A DNA stretch of 64,000 nt from Pohlia nutans (lineage: Eukaryota > Streptophyta > Bryopsida > Bryales > Mniaceae). The notes under the pieces were generated by a model. The model saw only the letters and a list, made by a program, of their open reading frames with translations. It had not been told where the DNA came from and ran no database searches. Of the stretch, positions 1-10,530 are shown piece after piece. Positions within the stretch are counted from its first letter, which is position 1, and every line of letters starts with the position of its first letter. The DNA lies in contig CM040093.1 in the NCBI GenBank assembly GCA_022496805.1, positions 2,172,501 to 2,236,500 on the forward strand. The letters run 5' to 3'. The position numbers were made by a program, and so were the translations under genes.

Positions 1-704
1 CGTTGGCTCAAATCCACTCAAATCAGCACCCTTGTGCTTCACAACACGTAATGCACCCTATGGACACCCTTGTGCCTTCCAAGGACTCTAAATCAACGCA
101 AATTCAGCCCCTTCAAGTCCTAATTGCATTGAAATTCATCAAATCAGCCCCGTTGTGCATTCACTAACCCAAACTCTAATTTTGAGCACTCCAAGGGCAT
201 AACTCACATTCCAAACCCTTGTGCAAGAATTGCAATACCAAAATCAGATTGTAGACTCACCCCAAGAGCCTCAAAGCATAAAAGTGCCTTGCAACAACAC
301 AAGTGCACAAATTGAGCACAAATTGAGCCAATAAGCTCCAATAAGCTCCAATAAGCTCCAATCAGCTCCAATATACTCCAACAAGCACCAATAAGCTCCA
401 AAGCTCCAATTCAGCCCTTGTAGACGTGTATAAACTCCAAAGGTGCTCCAAAGTGCTCCAAAAGCTCCAAATCAACAAATGATAGCTCCAAAGTGCGAAT
501 TCAGCCCTCCAACACGTAGATCAAAGGTAGGAAGATTGTAATACCTCCCAATGTCGAAATCAGCCCACCAAAGCTCGAATTCAGCCCTCCAAAGTTCCAA
601 ATCAGCGCTCCAATACTCCAAAATCAGCGCTCCAACGCACGACCTCCACACAATGAGCAATCTAATCTTTGACTCACGCAAAACACATGAGTGGGCCCAT
701 AACC
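1..704 (-). other. E0 leader (noncoding, partial)
   Basis: Reverse complement of the 5' untranslated leader. It contains the AATAAGCTCC 10-bp array (three perfect units, near 325-360), several copies of the leader motif (here AATTCAGCCC / AAATCAGC), and ends at the primer-binding site 691-704 next to the LTR. No coding region is seen. Confidence 0.9.
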
Positions 705-932
705 TATTGAAGGTTAGATTAGAATGCCAAAGCCTCACACAAACACTTGGAATGCATAGGAAAGAGATGATCTTTACTCATGGGCTGCCCCTCTTAAGTA
801 GCACACCCAAGGGAGGCCCATTGGCAAACCATATGGGACATCAGCCCATACTCCACTCCTAGTACACTAGGATCAGCCCATATCACTTGGGAGACCCAAT
901 TCTCATTACTTCTAACTAGTATCACTTCTCTA
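705..932 (-). repeat. E0 5' LTR, inner portion
   Basis: 228 bp of the 318-bp LTR, ending at CTCTA (928-932), which is duplicated at 6591-6595 on the far side of E1. It carries a private variant near 815 (GGGAGGCCCA where other copies have GGGAGTCCCC). Confidence 0.93.
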
Positions 933-1250
933 TATTGAAGGTTAGATTAGAATGCCAAAGCCTCACACAAACACTTGGAATGCATAGGAAAGAGATGATC
1001 TTTACTCATGGGCTGCCCCTCTTATGTAGCACACCCAAGGGAGTCCCCTTGGCAAACCATATGGGACATCAGCCCATACTCCACTCCTAGTACACTAGGA
1101 TCAGCCCATATCACTTGGGAGACCCAATTCTCATTACTTCTAACTAGTATCACTTCTCTAGTTGCAAGTCTAGCTCATTCGCATCATCTACTCTAGCTAA
1201 TGCGCATGGCTAAGAGCAACTTCAGCCCACGCAATCATCCTACTTCAACA
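933..1250 (-). repeat. E1 3' LTR (318 bp)
   Basis: Runs from TATTGAAGG to CTTCAACA on the + strand, followed by the complement of the polypurine tract (CTCCCACTTTGC, 1251-1262). The polyprotein stop lies inside it at 1235-1237. Confidence 0.96.
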
Positions 1251-4200
1251 CTCCCACTTTGCGAATAGCCAAAGCCTTTGAGCCCAAATGCCACCACTAG
1301 TCTTTGATGTCGATCTCTCGCAAGAGCCTTTGTCAGCACGTCCGCCACCATGTGCTCCGTTGGACAATACTTCAACTCTATCACCTTCATCTCTAACTTC
1401 TCTCGAATGAAGTGATATTGCACATCAATGTGCTTTGTACGTGAGTGATGCGTTGGATTCTTCGCCAATGACATACTCCCTTGGTTGTCACACATGATTG
1501 TTGTAGCCTCCTCTTGAGTGCATCTCACATCCGCCATTAGTTGCCTCAACCAAATGGCCTCCTTCGTACCGTGGCTCGTCGCCATGTACTCCGCCTCAAC
1601 CGTTGACGTGGCCGTGGTTTGTTGGCGCTTGCTATTCCATGAAACGGCCCCCGATCCAACTTTGAACATGTACCCCGTGGTGGATCTACGATCATTGGTA
1701 TCACCCGCATAATCCGCATCACAATACCCACTCAACACAATGTTGTCACCTCCAAGACACAACCTCACATCACTTGTGCCTTTCAAGTACCGCATGATCC
1801 TCTTGACCGCAACCCAATGACTTGAACCCGGTCTTGCCATGTGTTGACTCACAACGCTGATTGGATACGCAAGGTCCGGCCTTGTTGCAATCATAGCATA
1901 CATCAATGACCCTACAGCTTGCTTGTATGGCACATCCACCATAGATTGAGCCTCTAATGCATACTCCTCATCGGTGAGTTTCACGAGTTTGGAATTCACA
2001 TCCAATGGAGTGCCAACCGGTTTGCAATCCTCCATGCCAAAGCGTTTGAGAACATCCATAACATACTTGCTTTGATTCATTGTTATGGTGCGTGTTGCTC
2101 TATCTCGCACAAACTCAACTCCTAAACAAAAGTGCAACTCACCGAGATCACTCATCTCGTACTCATTCTCAAGCATTGCCTTCAATGCCTTCAAAGAGCT
2201 CAAACCACTTGCAAGGATGATCAAATCATCCACATATATGATCACGATGACCACATGTTGCCCCTTTTGCATGAAATATAAGCTGTGATCAGCGATGCTC
2301 CTTGTGAACCCGATATGAACAAGAAACGTGTCAATCTTTTGATACCATGCGCGTGGAGATTGCTTCAACCCATACAATGACTTGTTCAACTTGCAAACAA
2401 GGTTCTCATTACCTCGTTGCACAAATCCTTCGGGTTGTACCATGTAGATGTCCTCGTCCAACTCGCCGTTCAAGAACGCCGTCTTCACATCCATTTGATG
2501 CATTTCCAAATCCATGGCAGCCCCGATGGCCAAAATGCATCGAATAGTGGTGAATTTCGCCACCGGTGCAAAGGTCTCATGAAAATCAACACCTTCGATT
2601 TGTGAAAAGCCCTTTGCCACCAATCTTGCCTTATAACGAACCACATCACCCGTTGCATCTCTCTTTGCACGAAATACCCACTTACAACCGATAGCGTTGC
2701 GATTCTTGGGGAGGGGAGTCAATTCCCAAGTGCCATTGTCCATCAACGATTTGTACTCCTCTTGCATGGCTTGCTCCCACTTGTTTGCATCATCACAACT
2801 CAACGCTTCACGAATCGTCAATGGAGCATCTAAAAGTGCAACGTTTGCATGCTCCTCCTCACCTTGAGGGAGAATATGATTCTTCCACCACTCGCCAAGT
2901 GGTCTACGATTTCTCTCCGGATAACGACGATCGCTCGAGGATGCATTGTCTTCAACCGCCGTTGCTTGTGCCTTTTTCTCGCCATTCCTCGTCTTCAAAG
3001 GTCGCTCCTCAATATGTTCCTCATCACCACCATCTTCGTCATCTTCGTCTTCATCAACAATATCAATAACGGGAGATTTGGAAGATTGGTCCACAATGGC
3101 CGGTTTATCGCCACTTCTCCCACTTGGACCATCGTCCAAATTGTCTTCAACCTTGGAATTCTCGCAAAATGTCACATCACGAGCTCGAATGATCTTCTTG
3201 GTCTCGAGCGACATGAGCCTGTACGCCTTGGTACCTTCACAATATCCAAGAAACACACATTTTGTTGCCTTGGCCTCAAGTTTGGTTCTTTGAGAATCGG
3301 GTACCTTTGCAAATGCGATGCATCCAAATGTGCGCATGTGCTCCACTCGGGGTGGCCTCCCACTCCACGCTTGCTCTGGTGTCATGTTTTGAACCGCACT
3401 CGTCGGGCATCGGTTGCGTGTGTACACCGCAGTCACCACCGCTTCCGCCCAAAGGTCCAAACCCAAATTTTGTGCATGCAACATACTCCTTGCCATTTCC
3501 ACAATTGTTCGATTTGCACGCTCTGCAACTCCGTTTTGTTGTGGTGTATATGGCGTTGTGGTTTGTCTAGCAATGCCTTCTTTCTTCAATAACTCTCCAA
3601 ATTGGTTGGACATGAACTCGCCGCCATTATCCGATCGAAACACCTTGATCTTGTGCTCGGATTGCTTCTCAACCAACGCCTTGAACTCTTTGAACTTCTC
3701 AAAACACTCGCTCTTTGCTTTGATCGGATACAACCATATCTTCCTCGAAAAATCATCAATGAACGTCACAAAATACTTGCAACCCCCCATAGACGTGGTC
3801 TTCATTGGACCACACACGTCGGAATGCACAATCTCAAGAACCTTGGTTGCACGAGTTGCCCCATCAACTGGAAACGGTGAGCGTTGTTGCTTGCCTTCAA
3901 TACAACCCTCACATGTGAATGAACTAGGCGCGACGTGTGATTGTGCAAGATCCATGCCACTTACCATTCCACGCAGTGCTTTCACACTCTTGACATTCAA
4001 ATGCCCGAGACGACGATGCCACAACGCCAACTGGTCTTCGTTTGAACTCGATTGCACCAACGTTGCGGATTCCGCCCCGTGCATCTTGGAAAACTTGATT
4101 TGGTACAAGCCGTTGACTTCGTGTATAATGGCCACCTCCTCACGACTTGGGGACAACACAAAACACCCTTGGTCGCTAAATTCCACTCGCAAATGCTTCA

Positions 4201-5308
4201 TCACCAAATGTCGCACCGATAAAAGATTTGCCTTCAACTTGGGAACGTGGAGGACATCATGGATGGTAATTGTCTTCACACGACCCTTCACCTCGGTGTC
4301 TACGACGATGGATCCTTTACCCACGGCTTGAAGAACCGTATCATCACCCAAAATGACATTCTTTGGAGATATGACGTGATATGATTGGAAACAACTCCTA
4401 ATGGGCGCCATGTGACTCGAGGCTCCCGAATCAACAATCCAATCGATCACACTACCATTGCATGACACGTCACTTGCCATCATTGCATACTCGTCCCCGC
4501 CATCACTACAAGTAGAGACGCTAGTCATAAATGCGTACTCATCACCTGCATCGTTGACCTTTGTATTGTTGGCACTTTCCTCTCTCTTGCGTTTGTAGCA
4601 AAATTTTGCCAAGTGGCCCTTCTTACCGCAATAGTAGCATACCTTGTCTGTAGAGCTCCCACTGGCACCGCTCTTGGATTGCTTCGCCATAAGCGCCGCG
4701 CTATCGCCACGAGTCTCGTTCTCTTTGCGCCGCGAGAGTTCATGCAACAACCGTGATGTCACATAATCAAGAGTGAGCTCGCTAATGGGCCTACTCTCCA
4801 TAGCAACGATAAGATACTCGTACGACGGCGGCAAACTCTCGAGGAGCGTCATAACGATATCACCGTCCGTAATGTTGACGTCTGCGCCGTTGAGCTGATC
4901 CGCAAGAGCCTTCACTTTGTTGATGTGTGCCAACATGTCGTCGTTTTCTTCCATCTTGATGGTGAAAAACTTGCGCCTCAAAAACAAGATATTGACCAAG
5001 CTCTTTGCCTCATGAATATTGCAAAGCTTGGCCCATGCCTCGGCGGGAGTCTTGCACGACCGAATATGAGAAAGCTGGGAATCAGAAAGATTAAGAGCCA
5101 AAATCGCAAAGGCCTTTTTCTCTCGCCGAGTGTACGCAGTTCGTACCCTAGCCTCGGCGTCGGACGAAGGCGGTTCCTCACTACCCTCAACTATCTCCCA
5201 CAATTCTTTTTCGGCCATGACCATTTCCATCTTGAATTTCCACAAGTGGAAGTTGACGCCATCGAACTTGTCTACAACCTTAGCACCTTCACCCTCAAAT
5301 GTAGCCAT
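1235..5308 (-). CDS. E1 Gag-Pol polyprotein, intact, 1357 aa
   Basis: Single-frame copia polyprotein with all catalytic motifs seen in the E3 reference: zinc knuckle, DSGA protease, HHCC and DDE integrase, YVDD reverse transcriptase and RNase H. The start is the ATG at 5308-5306; reading could extend 9 codons upstream only from a GTG, which I reject for a eukaryote. Differences from E3 include Asn for His in the gag VNITDG segment, Gln for Lys before the integrase LWHRR, an Arg in the basic tail after the acidic patch (KTRNGEKK), and Gly-Leu for Cys-Met shortly after YVDD (ILASGLSS), which no other copy here has. The C-terminus is FGLKGFGYSQ followed by the LTR-encoded tail. No stops or frameshifts are visible, so it probably encodes a functional product. 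Confidence 0.95.
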   Translation of the reverse strand: MATFEGEGAKVVDKFDGVNFHLWKFKMEMVMAEKELWEIVEGSEEPPSSDAEARVRTAYTRREKKAFAILALNLSDSQLSHIRSCKTPAEAWAKLCNIHEAKSLVNILFLRRKFFTIKMEENDDMLAHINKVKALADQLNGADVNITDGDIVMTLLESLPPSYEYLIVAMESRPISELTLDYVTSRLLHELSRRKENETRGDSAALMAKQSKSGASGSSTDKVCYYCGKKGHLAKFCYKRKREESANNTKVNDAGDEYAFMTSVSTCSDGGDEYAMMASDVSCNGSVIDWIVDSGASSHMAPIRSCFQSYHVISPKNVILGDDTVLQAVGKGSIVVDTEVKGRVKTITIHDVLHVPKLKANLLSVRHLVMKHLRVEFSDQGCFVLSPSREEVAIIHEVNGLYQIKFSKMHGAESATLVQSSSNEDQLALWHRRLGHLNVKSVKALRGMVSGMDLAQSHVAPSSFTCEGCIEGKQQRSPFPVDGATRATKVLEIVHSDVCGPMKTTSMGGCKYFVTFIDDFSRKIWLYPIKAKSECFEKFKEFKALVEKQSEHKIKVFRSDNGGEFMSNQFGELLKKEGIARQTTTPYTPQQNGVAERANRTIVEMARSMLHAQNLGLDLWAEAVVTAVYTRNRCPTSAVQNMTPEQAWSGRPPRVEHMRTFGCIAFAKVPDSQRTKLEAKATKCVFLGYCEGTKAYRLMSLETKKIIRARDVTFCENSKVEDNLDDGPSGRSGDKPAIVDQSSKSPVIDIVDEDEDDEDGGDEEHIEERPLKTRNGEKKAQATAVEDNASSSDRRYPERNRRPLGEWWKNHILPQGEEEHANVALLDAPLTIREALSCDDANKWEQAMQEEYKSLMDNGTWELTPLPKNRNAIGCKWVFRAKRDATGDVVRYKARLVAKGFSQIEGVDFHETFAPVAKFTTIRCILAIGAAMDLEMHQMDVKTAFLNGELDEDIYMVQPEGFVQRGNENLVCKLNKSLYGLKQSPRAWYQKIDTFLVHIGFTRSIADHSLYFMQKGQHVVIVIIYVDDLIILASGLSSLKALKAMLENEYEMSDLGELHFCLGVEFVRDRATRTITMNQSKYVMDVLKRFGMEDCKPVGTPLDVNSKLVKLTDEEYALEAQSMVDVPYKQAVGSLMYAMIATRPDLAYPISVVSQHMARPGSSHWVAVKRIMRYLKGTSDVRLCLGGDNIVLSGYCDADYAGDTNDRRSTTGYMFKVGSGAVSWNSKRQQTTATSTVEAEYMATSHGTKEAIWLRQLMADVRCTQEEATTIMCDNQGSMSLAKNPTHHSRTKHIDVQYHFIREKLEMKVIELKYCPTEHMVADVLTKALARDRHQRLVVAFGLKGFGYSQSGSVEVG

Positions 5309-6272
5309 ATCCTTGATTGAAGGACGTACGCTCACAAAATTCAGCCCCTAGAAAGCTAAGAAAAATTGTTTTTATGATTTTTTTGACAATTTTGTGATTT
5401 GTGAAGCAAATTGCACACGTATGTGCTTCTAATGCCTCCAAACTAATTCCAAACACTAAATCAGCACCTTTGTGCTACACAACAACCTCACAACACTCAA
5501 TCGTGATGGTTCTTAGTGAATTTGCACAAGATCATACCACAACACCCTAACTTGGAGAATTGCGCACTCGTTGGCTCAAATCCACTCAAATCAGCACCCT
5601 TGTGCTTCACAACATGTAATGCACCCTATGCACACCCTTGTGCCTTCCAAGGACTCTGAATCAATGCAAATTCAGCCCCTTCAAGTCCTAATTGCATTGA
5701 AATTCATCAAATCAGCCCCGTTGTGCATTCACTAACCCAAACTCTAATTTTGAGCACTCCAAGGGCATAACTCACATTCCAAACCCTTGTGCAAGAATTG
5801 CAATACCAAAATCAGATTGTAGACTCACCCCAAGAGCCTCAAAGCATAAAAGTGCCTTGTAACAACACAAGTGCACAAATTGAGCACAAATTGAGCCAAT
5901 AAGCTCCAATAAGCTCCAATAAGCTCCAATGAGCTCCAATATACTCCAACAAGCACCAATAAGCTCCAAAGCTCCAATTCAGCCCTTGTAGACGTGTATA
6001 AACTCCAAAAGTGCTCCAAAGTGCTCCAAAAGCTCCAAATCAACAAATGATAGCTCCAAAGTGCGAATTCAGCCCTCCAACACGTAGATCAAAGGTAGGA
6101 AGATTGTAATACCTCCCAATATCGAAATCAGCCCACCAAAGCTCGAATTCAGCCCTCCAAAGTTCCAAATCAGCGCTCCAATACTCCAAAATCAGCGCTC
6201 CAACGCACGACCTCCACACAATGAGCAATCTAATCTTTGACTCACGCAAAACACATGAGTGGGCCCATAACC
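5309..6272 (-). other. E1 leader (964 nt, noncoding)
   Basis: Untranslated leader between primer-binding site and ATG. It has three perfect AATAAGCTCC units plus AATGAGCTCC (about 5896-5940) and a 7-T run near 5380. The leader motif recurs as in E3. Confidence 0.92.
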
Positions 6273-6590
6273 TATTGAAGGTTAGATTAGAATGCCAAAG
6301 CCTCACACAAACACTTGGAATGCATAGGAAAGAGATGATCTTTACTCATGGGCTGCCCCTCTTATGTAGCACACCCAAGGGAGTCCCCTTGGCAAACCAT
6401 ATGGGACATCAGCCCATACTCCACTCCTAGTACACTAGGATCAGCCCATATCACTTGGGAGACCCAATTCTCATTACTTCTAACTAGTATCACTTCTCTA
6501 GTTGCAAGTCTAGCTCATTCGCATCATCTACTCTAGCTAATGCGCATGGCTAAGAGCAACTTCAGCCCACGCAATCATCCTACTTCAACA
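6273..6590 (-). repeat. E1 5' LTR (318 bp)
   Basis: Matches 933-1250 without a visible difference. Its inner end abuts the primer-binding site (6259-6272); its outer end is followed by the duplicated CTCTA. Confidence 0.96.
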
Positions 6591-6685
6591 CTCTAGTTGC
6601 AAGTCTAGCTCATTCGCATCATCTACTCTAGCTAATGCGCATGGCTATGAGCAACTTCAGCCCACGCAATCATCCTACTTCAACA
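6591..6685 (-). repeat. E0 5' LTR, outer portion (with CTCTA duplication)
   Basis: Resumes the E0 LTR exactly where it was broken at 932, after the 5-bp duplication, and ends CTTCAACA at 6685. Confidence 0.93.
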
Positions 6686-7313
6686 AATTGCGCACTCGTT
6701 GGCTCAAATCCACTCAAATCAGCACCCTTGTGCTTCACAACACGTAATGCACCCTATGGACACCCTTGTGCCTTCCAAGGACTCTAAATCAATGCAAATT
6801 CAGCCCTTTCAAGTCCTAATTGCATTGAAATTCATCAAATCAGCCCCGTTGTGCATTCACTAACCCAAACTCTAATTTTGAGCACTCCAAGGGCATAACT
6901 CACATTCCAAACCCTTGTGCAAGAATTGCAATACCAAAATCAGATTGTAGACTCACCCCAAGAGCCTCAAAGCATAAGAGTGCCTTGCAACAACACAAGT
7001 GCACAAATTGAGCACAAATTGAGCCAATAAGCTCCAATAAGCTCCAATAAGCTCCTAATAAGCTCCAATATACTCCAACAAGCACCAATAAGCTCCAAAG
7101 CTCCAATTCAGCCCTTGTAGACGTGTATAAACTCCAAAGGTGCTCCAAAGTGCTCCAAAAGCTCCAAATCAACAAATGATAGCTCCAAAGTGCGAATTCA
7201 GCCCTCCAACACGTAGATCAAAGGTAGGAAGATTGTAATACCTCCCAATGTCGAAATCAGCCCACCAAAGCTCGAATTCAGCCCTCCAAAGTTCCAAATG
7301 ACCGCTCCAATAC
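6686..7313 (-). other. H1 leader, first part (noncoding)
   Basis: Leader sequence from the AATTGCGCACTCG segment to the AATAC target site of E2. The 10-bp array is irregular: three units, an extra T, then one more (about 7025-7068). It has private variants such as AAATGACCGC near 7298. No gene is seen. Confidence 0.9.
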
Positions 7314-7631
7314 TATTGAAGGTTAGATTAGAATGCCAAAGCCTCACACAAACACTTGGAATGCATAGGAAAGAGATGATCTTTACTCATGGGCTGCCCC
7401 TCTTAAGTAGCACACCCAAGGGAGTCCCCTTGGCAAACCATATGGGACATCAGCCCATACTCCACTCCTAGTACACTAGGATCAGCCCATATCACTTGGG
7501 AGACCCAATTCTCTTTACTTCTAACTAGTACCACTTCTCTAGTTGCATGTCTAGCTCATTCGCATCATCTACTCTAGCTAATGCGCATGGCTATGAGCAA
7601 CTTCAGCCCACGCAATCATCCTACTTCAACA
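7314..7631 (-). repeat. E2 3' LTR (318 bp)
   Basis: Bounded by AATAC on the left and the complement of the polypurine tract on the right. It contains the ORF stop at 7616-7618. Confidence 0.96.
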
Positions 7632-9828
7632 CTCCCACTTTGCGAATAGCCAAAGCCTTGGAGCCCAAATGCCACCACTAGTCTTTGATGTCGATCTCTC
7701 GCAAGAGCCTTTGTGAGCACGTCCGCCACCATGTGCTCCGTTGGACAATACTTCAACTCTATCACCTTCATCTCTAACTTCTCTCGAATGAAGTGATATT
7801 GCACATCAATGTGCTTTGTACGTGAGTGATGCGTTGGATTCTTCGCCAATGACATACTCCCTTGGTTGTCACACATGATTGTTGTAGCCTCCTCTTGAGT
7901 GCATCTCACATCCGCCATTAGTTGCCTCAACCAAATGGCCTCCTTCGTACCGTGGCTCGTCGCCATGTACTCCGCCTCAACCGTTGACGTGGCCGTGGTT
8001 TGTTGGCGCTTGCTATTCCATGAAACGGCCCCCGATCCAACTTTGAACATGTACCCCGTGGTGGATCTACGATCATTGGTATCACCCGCATAATCCGCAT
8101 CACAATACCCACTCAACACAATGTTGTCACCTCCAAGACACAACCTCATATCACTTGTGCCTTTCAAGTACCGCATGATCCTCTTGACCGCAACCCAATG
8201 ACTTGAACCCGGTCTTGCCATATGTTGACTCACAACGCTGATTGGATACGCAAGGTCCGGCCTTGTTGCAATCATAGCATACATCAATGACCCTACAGCT
8301 TGCTTGTATGGCACATCCACCATAGATTGAGCCTCTAATGCATACTCCTCATCGGTGAGTTTCACGAGTTTGGAATTCACATCCAATGGAGTGCCAACCG
8401 GTTTGCAATCCTCCATGCCAAAGCGTTTGAGAACATCCATAACATACTTGCTTTGATTCATTGTTATGGTGCGTGTTGCTCTATCTCGCACAAACTCAAC
8501 TCCTAAACAAAAGTGCAACTCACCCAGATCACTCATCTCGTACTCGTTCTCAAGCATTGCCTTCAATGCCTTCAAAGAGCTCATACAACTTGCAAGGATG
8601 ATCAAATCATCCACATATATGATCACGATGACCACATGTTGCCCCTTTTGCATGAAATACAAGCTGTGATCAGCGATGCTCCTTGTGAACCCGATATGAA
8701 CAAGAAACGTGTCAATCTTTTGATACCATGCGCGTGGAGATTGCTTCAACCCATACAATGACTTGTTTAACTTGCAAACAAGGTTCTCATTACCTCGTTG
8801 CACAAATCCTTCGGGTTGTACCATGTAGATGTCCTCGTCCAACTCGCCGTTCAAGAACGCCGTCTTCACATCCATTTGATGCATTTCCAAATCCATGGCA
8901 GCCCCGATGGCCAAAATGCATCGAATAGTGGTGAATTTCGCCACCGGTGCAAAGGTCTCATGAAAATCAACACCTTCGATTTGTGAAAAGCCCTTTGCCA
9001 CCAATCTTGCCTTATAACGAACCACATCACCCGTTGCATCTCTCTTTGCACGAAATACCCACTTACAACCGATAGCGTTGCGATTCTTGGGGAGGGGAGT
9101 CAATTCCCAAGTGCCATTGTCCATCAACGATTTGTACTCCTCTTGCATGGCTTGCTCCCACTTGTTTGCATCATCACAACTCAACGCTTCACGAATCGTC
9201 AATGGAGCATCTAAAAGTGCAACGTTTGCATGCTCCTCCTCACCTTGAGGGAGAATATGATTCTTCCACCACTCGCCAAGTGGTCTACGATTTCTCTCTG
9301 GATAACGACGATCGCTCGAGGATGCATTGTCTTCAACCGCCGTTGCTTGTGCCTTTTTCTCGCCATTCTTCGTCTTCAAAGGTCGCTCCTCAATATGTTC
9401 CTCATCACCACCATCTTCGTCATCTTCGTCTTCATCAACAATATCAATAACGGGAGATTTGGAAGATTGGTCCACAATCGCTGGTTTATCGCCACTTCTC
9501 CCACTTGGACCATCGTCCAAATTGTCTTCAACCTTGGAATTCTCGCAAAATGTCACATCACGAGCTCGAATGATCTTCTTGGTCTCGAGCGACATGAGCC
9601 TATACGCCTTGGTACCTTCACAATATCCAAGAAACACACATTTTGTTGCCTTGGCCTCAAGTTTGGTTCTTTGAGAATCGGGTACCTTTGCAAATGCGAT
9701 GCATCCAAATGTGCGCATGTGCTCCACGCGGGGTGGCCTCCCACTCCACGCTTGCTCCGGTGTCATGTTTTGAACCGCACTCGTCGGGCATCGGTTGCGT
9801 GTGTACACCGCAGTCACCACCGCTTCCG
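7616..9828 (-). pseudogene. E2 polyprotein, C-terminal part (residues ~623-1357), cut by E3
   Basis: Encodes the integrase C-terminal region, the acidic linker, reverse transcriptase with YVDD, and RNase H, ending FGLQGFGYSQ plus the LTR-encoded tail. E3 entered just after the integrase DDE core, at the codons after LDLWAE; bases 9824-9828 are the TTCCG duplication. Both pieces are otherwise open, with lengths summing to the reference 1357 codons, so insertion is the only visible lesion. It has a private Met in GTSDMRLCL. Confidence 0.94.
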
Positions 9829-9978
9829 TGTTGAAGTCGGATGATTGCGTGGGCTGAAGTTGCTCATAGCCATGCGCATTAGCTAGAGTAGATGATGCGA
9901 ATGAGCTAGACATGCAACTAGAGAAGTGGTACTAGTTAGAGATAATGAGAATTGGGTCTCCCAAGTGATATGGGCTGA

Positions 9979-9994
9979 TCCTAGTGTACTAGGA
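9979..9994. promoter_or_regulatory. LTR palindrome TCCTAGT-GT-ACTAGGA
   Basis: Perfect 7-bp inverted repeat with a 2-bp spacer, present in every full LTR of the family. A binding-site or RNA-hairpin role is inference. Confidence 0.5.
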
Positions 9995-10026
9995 GTGGAG
10001 TATGGGCTGATGTCCCATATGGTTTG

Positions 10027-10044
10027 CCAAGGGGACTCCCTTGG
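10027..10044. promoter_or_regulatory. LTR hairpin CCAAGGG-GACT-CCCTTGG
   Basis: Perfect 7-bp stem with a GACT loop, present in nearly all LTR copies. E7 (GGGAGTCTCC on the + strand), E0 and M1 carry substitutions in it. Possibly a structured element of the R region; function unknown. Confidence 0.5.
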
Positions 10045-10146
10045 GTGTGCTACTTAAGAGGGGCAGCCCATGAGTAAAGATCATCTCTTTCCTATGCATT
10101 CCAAGTGTTTGTGTGAGGCTTTGGCATTCTAATCTAACCTTCAATA

Positions 10147-10160
10147 GGTTATGGGCCCAC
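10147..10160 (+). other. Primer-binding site for a half-tRNA (initiator tRNA-Met)
   Basis: GGTTATGGGCCCAC begins at the base after the LTR. It is complementary to GTGGGCCCATAACC, the anticodon stem-loop of eukaryotic initiator tRNA-Met, not to the tRNA 3' end (the usual plant copia site is TGGTATCAGAGC). Drosophila copia uses the same region, primed by the 5' half of a cleaved tRNA. Equivalent sites: 691-704, 6259-6272, 18319-18332, 18730-18743, 28790-28803, 29526-29539, 35525-35538, 44789-44802, 51198-51211, 53554-53567, 60793-60806, 63685-63698. The tRNA sequence is recalled, not looked up. Confidence 0.88.
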
Positions 10161-10215
10161 TCATGTGTTTTGCGTGAGTCAAAGATTAGATTGCTCATTG
10201 TGTGGAGGTCGTGCT

Positions 10216-10301
10216 TTGGAGCGCTGATTTTGGAGTATTGGAGCGCTGATTTGGAACTTTGGAGGGCTGAATTCGAGCTTTGGTGGGCTGATTTCGACAT
10301 T
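10216..10301 (+). repeat. Leader 21-22 bp tandem repeat, four degenerate units
   Basis: Units 10216-10237, 10238-10259, 10260-10280 and 10281-10301 each have the form TTGGAG(C/G)GCTGATTT plus a variable tail. The same array is in every leader that reaches this point. Confidence 0.8.
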
Positions 10302-10450
10302 GGGAGGTATTACAATCTTCCTACCTTTGATCTACGTGTTGGAGGGCTGAATTCGCACTTTGGAGCTATCATTTGTTGATTTGGAGCTTTTGGAGCACTT
10401 TGGAGCACTTTTGGAGTTTACACACGTCTACAAGGGCTGAATTGGAGCTT

Positions 10451-10530
10451 TGGAGCTTATTGGTGCTTGTTGGAGTATATTGGAGCTCATTGGAGCTTAT
10501 TGGAGCTTATTGGAGCTTATTGGAGCTTAT
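10451..10530 (+). repeat. Leader 10-bp tandem repeat TGGAGCTTAT
   Basis: Eight 10-bp units, the last four perfect. The number of perfect units varies between copies, from three in E0 and E1 to five in E6 (one of the five in E7 has a substitution). This accounts for most of the length difference between elements. Confidence 0.9.

Larger units (their letters stand above)
933..6590 (-). mobile_element. Copy E1: complete copia element, 5658 bp
   Basis: Complete minus-strand copy: 5' LTR 6273-6590, primer-binding site 6259-6272, leader 5309-6272, ORF 1235-5308, polypurine tract 1251-1262 and 3' LTR 933-1250. The target duplication is CTCTA (928-932 and 6591-6595). The LTRs look identical by eye, both with the variants TTATGTAG and AGTATCAC, so insertion is recent. 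It is 8 bp shorter than E3: one 10-bp leader unit fewer, and a T-run 2 longer. Confidence 0.96.
1..6685 (-). mobile_element. Copy E0: copia element, partial (leader and 5' LTR), split by E1
   Basis: Minus-strand copy whose body lies left of the window. Visible are the leader (1-704), the primer-binding site (691-704) and the 5' LTR, cut in two (705-932 and 6596-6685, together 318 bp) by E1. The right flank 6686-6690 is AATTG, followed by leader sequence of H1, so E0 itself landed in the H1 leader; its left junction is not visible. Confidence 0.93.
9829..10146 (+). repeat. E3 5' LTR (318 bp)
   Basis: Starts TGTTGAAGTCGG and ends CTTCAATA, giving imperfect terminal inverted repeats (TGTTGAAG against TATTGAAG). 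It should hold promoter and polyadenylation signals, but I see no canonical TATAAA or AATAAA. It contains the palindrome at 9979-9994 and the hairpin at 10027-10044. Confidence 0.97.

Noticed and set aside
9727..9913. Apparent fusion proteins joining LTR-derived peptides ([18 protein letters not shown]...) to polyprotein segments, also at 19011 and 44521
   Set aside because: They arise where a frame crosses from one copy's LTR into the interrupted host copy; not real genes.
10113..10379. 88-codon frame spanning LTR end, primer site and leader (MRLWHSNLTF...)
   Set aside because: Begins at a GTG, and its copies differ by ordinary leader drift. It crosses the primer-binding site and the 22-bp array, whose repeats give the protein its repetitive look.
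10451..10530. 10-bp tandem array as a satellite or CRISPR-like repeat
   Set aside because: Short, internal to the leader, found once per element copy, and without spacers.
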